From Microbacterium terrae (GTDB lineage Bacteria; Actinomycetota; Actinomycetes; Actinomycetales; Microbacteriaceae), in the NCBI RefSeq assembly GCF_017831975.1, contig NZ_JAFDSS010000001.1, positions 2,914,001-2,978,000 on the forward strand: a DNA stretch of 64,000 bases, read 5' to 3'. Under the pieces are notes generated by a model that saw only the letters and a program-made list of their open reading frames with translations, did no database searches and was not told the DNA's origin. The translations under genes and the position numbers were made by a program. Shown piece by piece: positions 58,388-64,000 of this stretch (positions within the stretch are counted from its first letter, which is position 1; the number at the start of each line of letters is the position of its first letter).

Positions 58388-59551
58388 TCAGCGCTTGCCG
58401 ACGATCTGACGGGCGACGAGGTCGCGCATGATCTCGTTCGTGCCGCCGTAGATGCGGTGCACTCGGGCGTCGAGGAACGCGCGGGCGATCGGGTACTCGG
58501 TGATGTAGCCATAGCCGCCGTGCAGCTGCACGCCGACGTCGAGCAGCTCCCACTCGCGGTCGGTGGCCCAGAACTTGACCTTGGCGGCCTCTTCGGCCGT
58601 CAGCTTCGCGTCCTTGTAGAGCATCATCGCGCGGTCGATGTACGCCCACATCACGTCGACCGTGGTCGCCATGTCGGCGAGCTTGAAGCGCGTGTTCTGG
58701 AAGTCGGAGATGGGCTGGCCGAAGGCCTCGCGGCTCGCGGTGTAGTCGCGCGTCCAGACGAACGCAGCCTCACCCGCGGCGGCGGCCGCGACGCCGATCG
58801 ACAGGCGCTCGAGGGGCAGGTTCATCATGAGCTGGATGAAGCCGAGACCCTCCTTGCCGCCGATGAGGTTCTCTTCGGGCACGAAGACGTCGACGAACGA
58901 CATCTCGGCGGTGTCCCAGCCGTGGAAGCCCATCTTCTCGAGCTTCTTGCTGTGGTCGAAGCCCTCCATGCCGTCTTCGAGGATCAGCAGGCTGAACGCG
59001 TCGGGGCGGTTGCCCTCGCCGGTCTTGACGAAGGTCACGACGATGTCGGCGGTCTTGCCCGACGAGATGAACGTCTTCGCGCCGTTGACGATGTAGCCGC
59101 CGTCGACCTTCTTGGCGGTGGTCTTGATGCCGCGGAGGTCTGAGCCGGTGCCGGGCTCGGTCATCGCGAGGGCACCGAGGATCTCACCGGTGGCCATGCG
59201 GGGCAGCCACTTCTCCTTCTGCTCCTGCGTGCCCATGTGCGCGATGTACGGCACGGCGAGGTCGTCCTGGATGCCGAGCGCGCCGGCGAGCGAACCCTGG
59301 CCGGCGCCGATCACCTCTTCGAGCACGATCGCGCGGAAGCGGTAGTCCTGCAGCATGCCCGCGCCGCCGAACTCCTCCGGCACCGACAGACCGATGATTC
59401 CGGCCTCACCGGCGGCGAGCATGGTCGCGCGGTCGATCTCACCGTCGGCATCCCACTGCTTGCGCTTCTCTTCGGTCGCGTAGCGCTTGATGAACTCCTT
59501 GACGACGTCGCGGAACGCCTCGTGGTCTTCGTCGTAGATGTCGCGCTCCAT
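58388..59551 (-). CDS. Acyl-CoA dehydrogenase
   Basis: A 387-residue flavoprotein. Signatures: LAMTEPGTGSDLRGI (FAD contact), GLGFIQLMMNLPLERLSIGV, AFGQPISDFQNTRFKLADM, and QLHGGYGYITEYPIARAFLDARVHRIYGGTNEIMR (two stretches) carrying the C-terminal base region. ATG 59551 is better placed behind AGAGGA than ATG 59560. A CATACC...GGTATG palindrome lies 102 bp upstream. Role: fatty-acid or branched-chain beta-oxidation. Confidence 0.95.
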   Translation of the reverse strand: MERDIYDEDHEAFRDVVKEFIKRYATEEKRKQWDADGEIDRATMLAAGEAGIIGLSVPEEFGGAGMLQDYRFRAIVLEEVIGAGQGSLAGALGIQDDLAVPYIAHMGTQEQKEKWLPRMATGEILGALAMTEPGTGSDLRGIKTTAKKVDGGYIVNGAKTFISSGKTADIVVTFVKTGEGNRPDAFSLLILEDGMEGFDHSKKLEKMGFHGWDTAEMSFVDVFVPEENLIGGKEGLGFIQLMMNLPLERLSIGVAAAAAGEAAFVWTRDYTASREAFGQPISDFQNTRFKLADMATTVDVMWAYIDRAMMLYKDAKLTAEEAAKVKFWATDREWELLDVGVQLHGGYGYITEYPIARAFLDARVHRIYGGTNEIMRDLVARQIVGKR

Positions 59552-59652
59552 ATGCGCCATTCCTCTCGTCCTCGAGTGGATGCGTGCGCGGCGGCGACGA
59601 TCAGCCGCCTGCGAGGACGCACCCGCGCACCATCCTAGTCGTGCAACACGAT

Positions 59653-59668
59653 CATACCGATTGGTATG
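59653..59668. promoter_or_regulatory. Palindromic operator upstream of acyl-CoA dehydrogenase
   Basis: CATACC-GATT-GGTATG, a perfect inverted repeat between the dehydrogenase gene (minus) and the next + strand gene. It resembles TetR-type sites that control fatty-acid genes. No regulator gene is adjacent in the window. Confidence 0.75.
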
Positions 59669-59918
59669 TGAGATTGGGTTCTACTGAGGACGGAACTGCG
59701 TTTCCGCTTTTGTCGGATGCCTCCAGGCGCATCTCGGCGGCGCCGACTATTCTTCTCCCTAAGCGGCTTGCCGCGACCGGGGGCACGTGGATCTGGAGCT
59801 AAATGCGGTTCGGCGTTCGTCCGTGACTGGGGACCTTCTTGTCAAGGCCGACGTTGTCCCGGTGGGGCGCGTGGGGTCGCCCGAACCGGGGCACACCACA
59901 CCGAACGGATGCGAGCCG

Positions 59919-61619
59919 ATGCCACACGCTGCCCTCTCCCAGCGCGCCCTCACCAGCCCCACCCTCACCAGCCCCACCCTCACCCTCCTCTCCCCCGCCC
60001 GCAGCAGCCCGGCGAGCAGCAGCCCGACGAGCAGCAGCCCCGCGCTCGACAGCCCGATCGGCGGTCCCGCGATCGTGCGCGTCGGGGCGGCGGCGATCCA
60101 GGCGACCGGATCCGCGGCGACCGCATCCGCGACCCCTGTCATCGCGCACCGCGTCGGCCGCCTCGCGGTGCTGTCACTTCCCGTCGGCGTGCTGGTCGCC
60201 GTGCTCACCACACATGAGCCGACGTGGTGGCACCACCACTTCTCGCAGCTCGGCACGCACTCCGACCTGTCGGGACGCACCTTCAACGCGAGCACGATCT
60301 TCGCCGGATTCTTCCTGGCCGTGTACGGCGTGCTTCTCGCGGCGGTGCTCCCGGGCGGCATGAGCCGCCGGAGGTCGCGCGCCTTCCGCGGGTCGGTCGT
60401 CTCGGCAGGTCTTCACCTGACGGCCGTGGGACTCATCCCGATTCCGGTGAGCCCGACCATGCACGACCTCATCGCGACGGGTCTCGGCCTGTCGTTCCTG
60501 TCGACGGTTCTGACCGGCCTCTGCATCCCGGGTATCGGTCGACGCTTCGCACGGGCGACAGCCTCGTGCGCCGCACTGCTCGCGGCCGGAATGGTCGTGC
60601 TCACCTGCGGGCTCATCACGCTCGCGCTGTTCGAGTTCGTGGCTTTCGTGACGATGGGGATCTGGCTGCTGTCGCTGTCACGCGTCCTCCCGGAGCACAC
60701 GCGTCCGACGCCGAGCGCGATGCCGCGGCACGACGCACGAAGCTCAGTCCAGATAATCGGGAGCGGCCGGCAGGCCGAAGAAGTCCTCGAGGGTGCGCCA
60801 TCCACCTTCGTGATACGCCCGCGCCAGGTCGGGGCCGACGTAACGCAGATGCCAGGGCTCGCCGACGTACCCCGTCGTGCCGGTCTCGGCGCTCTCATAA
60901 CGCACGATCCAGCCGTGCTCCCAGGCGTGCTCCACGATCCACTCGCCCTGGGCCGTGGCCGCGAGGTCGTCCAGCGACCCGCATCCACCCGCACACGCGA
61001 CCACATCAGCCGTGAGCCCCGACTGGTGCTCGCTGTACCCGGGCCGCGCACTCACGAGGTCGGCGCCCGACACACCGCGCGACGCGACCTGCGAGCCGTA
61101 GGACTGCACCTGGGTCCGGTACGAGCGGAAGCCGCTCTCGAGCGCGATCTCGCCCGCTCCTGCATCGCGCGCCGCGGTCACCAGGTCGTTGAGCGCCACC
61201 GCCGCGACATCGCGCATCGAGCCCTGGGCGAGATTGCGCACGCCGTCGGGCATCTGCAAGCCGCTCGGCCGGTAGTCGATCGGGTTGTACGGCCGCGTCT
61301 TGTTGACCACGACCCACAGGTGCGCCGGGTCGTCGAGGGGGATGCACGGAGCCTCACCCGCAGCCACCGCGGCCCGCAGCATCTCACCGCCGCCGGCGGC
61401 TTCGATCACCGCGGTGTCGTCACCCGAAGCGAGTCCCGCGGCGACGCCGTCGAGCGCGCAGATGTCGTCGGTGAGGGCGCGCTGCTCCACATCGGGCACG
61501 GGCAGCACCGAGATGTGCGACAGCGACACCGGCTCGTCGGCATCCGTCCGCTCACCGGCATCCGACGCGGTCGGGGCACCCGCCGTCGCTGCGGTGATCG
61601 CCGCCGTCGCTCCCACTAA
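59919..61619 (+). CDS. DUF998-like membrane protein whose frame reads through opposite gene
   Basis: The recognisable protein covers about 59919-60740: a Ser/Pro/Thr-rich N-terminus followed by six helices with THEPTWWHHHFSQLGTHSD and STIFAGFFLAVYG, a DUF998-like layout. Start uncertain (ATG 59919; GTG 59787 is in frame). No stop follows where the family should end, near SRVLPEHTRP. The frame stays open through the antisense of the carboxypeptidase gene to 61619, adding about 300 residues of Arg/His-rich sequence that does not look like a real domain. Confidence 0.55.
   Translation: MPHAALSQRALTSPTLTSPTLTLLSPARSSPASSSPTSSSPALDSPIGGPAIVRVGAAAIQATGSAATASATPVIAHRVGRLAVLSLPVGVLVAVLTTHEPTWWHHHFSQLGTHSDLSGRTFNASTIFAGFFLAVYGVLLAAVLPGGMSRRRSRAFRGSVVSAGLHLTAVGLIPIPVSPTMHDLIATGLGLSFLSTVLTGLCIPGIGRRFARATASCAALLAAGMVVLTCGLITLALFEFVAFVTMGIWLLSLSRVLPEHTRPTPSAMPRHDARSSVQIIGSGRQAEEVLEGAPSTFVIRPRQVGADVTQMPGLADVPRRAGLGALITHDPAVLPGVLHDPLALGRGREVVQRPASTRTRDHISREPRLVLAVPGPRTHEVGARHTARRDLRAVGLHLGPVRAEAALERDLARSCIARRGHQVVERHRRDIAHRALGEIAHAVGHLQAARPVVDRVVRPRLVDHDPQVRRVVEGDARSLTRSHRGPQHLTAAGGFDHRGVVTRSESRGDAVERADVVGEGALLHIGHGQHRDVRQRHRLVGIRPLTGIRRGRGTRRRCGDRRRRSH
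59949..60045. repeat. 15-bp tandem repeats in membrane protein N-terminus
   Basis: CTCACCAGCCCCACC occurs at 59949-59963 and 59964-59978 plus six bases. A second set of three 15-bp units beginning GCAGCAGCCC lies at 60001-60015, 60016-60030 and 60031-60045. Each unit adds five residues of Ser/Pro-rich linker in frame. Confidence 0.85.
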
Positions 61620-61784
61620 CGACGCCGCGACCACGAGCAGACCCGCCGCGAAGGCGGCACGCCGGAGCCGCGCCGGACGCACGTGCGAGCCCGTCCCCCG
61701 GTGGCGGCGCAGGGGCAGCGGCGCCGCGGCATGCCTGAGCGCACGTCGGGAGGCTGGAAATTCGTGCGGTGGGGGCGCCGTCAC
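60744..61784 (-). CDS. D-alanyl-D-alanine carboxypeptidase, VanY/M15B family
   Basis: About 346 residues. A basic N-terminus and one hydrophobic helix (AAFAAGLLVVAASLVGATAA) serve as signal anchor. The M15 zinc site is SEHQSGLTADVV (His and Asp) and EPWHLRYVG (Glu-x-x-His). NPIDYRPSGLQ and ESGFRSYRTQVQSY are typical VanY segments. The start is uncertain: GTG 61784 or GTG 61823. Probably trims peptidoglycan stem peptides outside the membrane. Confidence 0.92.
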   Translation of the reverse strand: MTAPPPHEFPASRRALRHAAAPLPLRRHRGTGSHVRPARLRRAAFAAGLLVVAASLVGATAAITAATAGAPTASDAGERTDADEPVSLSHISVLPVPDVEQRALTDDICALDGVAAGLASGDDTAVIEAAGGGEMLRAAVAAGEAPCIPLDDPAHLWVVVNKTRPYNPIDYRPSGLQMPDGVRNLAQGSMRDVAAVALNDLVTAARDAGAGEIALESGFRSYRTQVQSYGSQVASRGVSGADLVSARPGYSEHQSGLTADVVACAGGCGSLDDLAATAQGEWIVEHAWEHGWIVRYESAETGTTGYVGEPWHLRYVGPDLARAYHEGGWRTLEDFFGLPAAPDYLD

Positions 61785-61841
61785 CCTTCCATTGTGACCA
61801 CGCCCGGCGCGACGCGCGACCACGACCCGCGCACAGCCGCC

Positions 61842-63212
61842 TCAGATGTCGGTCGTCATCGTGCGCGCGAGCACCGCCCCCACGAGTCCGAGCCCCGCGG
61901 CGAGCACCATCATGACCGCGACCGGCCACCAGTGCCCCACGCCGACGGCGAGCGCGGCCGCGGCGAGCGGCGCGAGTCCGCCGCCGACGATCGCACCCGC
62001 TTCGCGCCCGAGCGTGATCCCCGAGTAGCGCACCGGCGCATCGAACAGCGCGGCGAACCACGCCGGCTGCACGCTGTCTGCCGCGGCATTGGCCACGCCG
62101 ATCGCGAGCGCGACGACACCGACGACCAGCGCCGTGACCCCGCCCTCGAGCACCGCGAACAGCGGCACCGCCAGCACCCCGAGCGCGACGAGCCCACCCG
62201 CGACGAGCGGGAACGGCCCGATGCGGTCACCGAGGCGACCCCACAGCGGGCACAGCACGGCAGCCAGACCGGCGCCCACGAGCAGGGCGGTCAGCGTCAC
62301 ACTGCGGTCGAGCCCGAGGGTGTTCACCGCGTACCCGAGGCAGAACACCGAGACGATGTAGAACGCGGTGTTCTGGCCGACGCGCATCAGGAAGACCGCC
62401 ACGACACTGCGCGGCCGGCGCAGCGCGTCGACCACCGGCCGGCGCGCGAGGCGGTCGGCGGCACGCGCCGCCACGAACTCGGGCGTCTCGGCAACGCCAC
62501 GGCGCAGCAGCAGCGCGATCGCGAGCAGCGCAAGGCTCGCGAGGAACGGGATGCGCCAGCCCCACGACAGCAGAGCCGCTTCATCCAGTGTGAGGGTCAG
62601 CACCACGAAGGCGAGGTTCCCGAGGATGAGCCCGACGTACACCGCGCTCTGCACGAACGCCCCGCGCGCTCCGCGCGACCGTGCGCCCTCGACCGCGAGG
62701 AGCGCCGCGCCACCCCACTCCCCGCCGGTGGCCGCCCCCTGCGCGAGACGCAGCAGCACGAGCAGCGCGGGCGCGAGCGCCCCGGCCTGCGCGTAGGTGG
62801 GAAGCACGCCGATGCCCGCCGTCGCGACTCCCATCACGACGACGGTCGCGATCAGCGCCGTGCGTCGCCCCGCGCGGTCGCCGAGCCAGGCCGCCGCGAT
62901 GCCGCCGAGCGGCCGCGCGACGAAGCCGGTCGCGAAGACCGCGAGCGAGAGCAGCACCGCCACACCCGGGGCGCTCTCGGGGAAGAACAGGGTGGGGAAG
63001 ACGAGCGCCGCCGCGGTGCCGTAGAGGAAGAAGTCGTACCACTCGAGCACGGTGCCGGCGGATGCCGCGACCACGGCGCGACGCGAGGCTCGAGCGGTCT
63101 CGGGGCCTGCGGCAGCGGGCGGGGAGACCGCCGCGGATGCGACATCGGTGACGGATGCCGAGCCAGTGGCTGATGCCGGGTCTGTGGCCGATACCGGGCC
63201 TGTGACGGTCAC
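61842..63212 (-). CDS. MFS transporter, metabolite:H+ symporter (MHS) type
   Basis: A 456-residue twelve-helix transporter. The first 35 residues are Ala/Ser/Thr-Asp repeats. The MHS signature begins AGTVLEWYDFFLYGTAAALVF, followed by GGIAAAWLGDRAGRRTAL and QGAATGGEWGGAALLAVE. GTG 63212 overlaps the TenA stop by 4 bp. Being coupled to TenA it may import a pyrimidine or thiamine-degradation product, although MHS relatives carry organic acids and betaines. Confidence 0.92.
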   Translation of the reverse strand: MTVTGPVSATDPASATGSASVTDVASAAVSPPAAAGPETARASRRAVVAASAGTVLEWYDFFLYGTAAALVFPTLFFPESAPGVAVLLSLAVFATGFVARPLGGIAAAWLGDRAGRRTALIATVVVMGVATAGIGVLPTYAQAGALAPALLVLLRLAQGAATGGEWGGAALLAVEGARSRGARGAFVQSAVYVGLILGNLAFVVLTLTLDEAALLSWGWRIPFLASLALLAIALLLRRGVAETPEFVAARAADRLARRPVVDALRRPRSVVAVFLMRVGQNTAFYIVSVFCLGYAVNTLGLDRSVTLTALLVGAGLAAVLCPLWGRLGDRIGPFPLVAGGLVALGVLAVPLFAVLEGGVTALVVGVVALAIGVANAAADSVQPAWFAALFDAPVRYSGITLGREAGAIVGGGLAPLAAAALAVGVGHWWPVAVMMVLAAGLGLVGAVLARTMTTDI

Positions 63213-64000
63213 GCGGGCACCGCCTCGACCGGTGCGGTGGTGGCAGCGGGTTCGGCCGCGGGAGCGGCATCCGTCCGCTCCTCGTCTCGGTCGCCGGCAC
63301 TCGTGAGCCCGAGCGGCACGTCGAAGAACGCGAGTTCGAGCTCGGCCGACCGACGGAACGCGGCGAGCATCCGCGCGCGCGCCTCGGGCGTCGCCGCTGC
63401 CGCCAGACCCGTGGCGATGTCGATCGCCTGCCGCGTCGCATCGGCGAAGGCGGGGTCGGCGTACGTGATGAGCCACGACGCGTACGGGTGGTCTGCGTCC
63501 TGCGGGCGCGAGCCGAAGTGTCCGTCGGCCAGACGCACGCCGAGGTCGGTGTACAGCCAGTAGCAGGGCAGCACCGCCGCCGTGAGGGTGGCGTAGTCGC
63601 CGCGCGCGGCGGTCGCGAGCAGGTGGTCGAGGTAGGCGGTGGTGGTGGCATCCGCCCGTGCAGGCACGCCGTCGTGCCCACCCAGGCGCTCCCGGTGCAG
63701 CTCGAGCTCGCCGATGATGCACCCGTGCGCGGACTGCGCCCAGAACGCCTGCGCGGCCGAGTCGGGCGCCAGCCGCGCAGCCTCGGCGAGAACACGCGCG
63801 TAGTCGCGCAGATAGAGCGCGTCCTGCGCGATGTAGCTGAGGAAGGGCTCGCGCCCGAGCGTGCCGTCGGCGAGCGCGCGGATGAACGGCAGGTCGTCGA
63901 TGCCGGCGCGCACATCGGCGATCTCATTCCACCAGTCGGCCTCGACCTCGGCAGCGGTCGGCGCGGTCTGCACCCCGCCACGTGCCCAGAGCCCGGAGAA
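63209..64000 (-). CDS. TenA family thiaminase II-like protein (5' end possibly outside window)
   Basis: About 254 residues from GTG 63973, but the frame stays open to the window edge through FSGLWARGG, so the real start may lie outside. TenA features: FLSYIAQDALYLRDYARVL, LPCYWLYTDLG with the catalytic Cys, and SAELELAFFDVPLG with the C-terminal Glu. TenA hydrolyses aminomethyl-pyrimidine compounds in thiamine salvage. A low-complexity tail (PAAEPAATTAPVEAVPA) follows. Overlaps the MFS gene by 4 bp. Confidence 0.92.
   Translation of the reverse strand, partial: FSGLWARGGVQTAPTAAEVEADWWNEIADVRAGIDDLPFIRALADGTLGREPFLSYIAQDALYLRDYARVLAEAARLAPDSAAQAFWAQSAHGCIIGELELHRERLGGHDGVPARADATTTAYLDHLLATAARGDYATLTAAVLPCYWLYTDLGVRLADGHFGSRPQDADHPYASWLITYADPAFADATRQAIDIATGLAAAATPEARARMLAAFRRSAELELAFFDVPLGLTSAGDRDEERTDAAPAAEPAATTAPVEAVPA

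Noticed and set aside
1..64000. CRISPR array, prophage or conjugative module
   Set aside because: No regularly spaced repeats, no structural phage genes and no relaxase or type IV secretion genes are visible; the only mobility gene is the small serine recombinase.

Overview
The window is high-GC DNA (about 70% G+C by impression) with dense, short-spaced genes, frequent ATGA/GTGA stop-start overlaps and many leaderless-looking promoters. Gene content (F420-type and actinobacterial families, DUF2510/DUF4177 protein, GPP34-family protein, DUF3516-type helicase) and a strong excess of the GCATCC/GGATGC hexamer point to an actinobacterium, most likely a Microbacterium or close Microbacteriaceae relative. 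This is inference from sequence character, not a database match. I saw no rRNA, tRNA or CRISPR array.

Left housekeeping part (1-17.7 kb): a partial DEAD/DEAH-type helicase runs off the left edge. It is followed by a small acetyltransferase, a pirin, a two-S-component ECF transporter cluster (YkoE-like, fused ATPase, EcfT, siderophore-interacting flavoprotein, second YkoE-like), a patatin, VOC and GNAT proteins, an MBL hydrolase, a serine hydrolase, a fused hydrolase-LuxR regulator, a methyltransferase and several small membrane proteins.

Middle accessory part (about 17.7-48.6 kb): this looks like a patchwork island. It holds two diverged copies of a TetR + ABC-2 exporter unit, a resolvase-type serine recombinase, a sarcosine-oxidase-like/amidohydrolase/esterase cluster, a DJ-1/TetR/epimerase unit, a LacI-controlled taurine/nitrate-type ABC importer operon with an amidohydrolase, and a series of short self-contained units (cupin; VOC; DUF1801; TetR+NAD-binding protein; ElaA-type GNAT; ArsR+cation efflux). 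The units are separated by a recurring 16-bp sequence, roughly GCCCG(C/A)NNNGGGATC(C/G), always in the same orientation, always intergenic and without indels. Two copies lie just upstream of the recombinase gene. I read this as a possible recombinase-associated gene-cassette array. This is the main discovery candidate of the window and remains an inference.

Right part (48.6-64 kb): ordinary chromosomal content resumes with a small HTH/membrane pair behind two GTCAA...TTGAC palindromes. Next come an OmpR-type two-component system with a PepSY-like target, a small-multidrug-export-like protein, a GPP34-family gene opposed to a TetR regulator that appears to start with ATC, and a type I methionine aminopeptidase paired with an XRE regulator. 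A frameshifted DUF1579-like gene, a coiled-coil membrane protein, a second MBL hydrolase, an acyl-CoA dehydrogenase, a membrane protein whose frame reads through the antisense of a VanY-type carboxypeptidase, and a TenA + MFS pair at the right edge complete it.

Regulation is unusually readable. Most local regulators have a clear inverted repeat beside them, and about a dozen genes start exactly 12 bases after the first T of a TANNNT box, the signature of leaderless mRNAs. Two genes carry single-base frameshifts (42070-42074 and near 55872) that could be real lesions or sequence errors.
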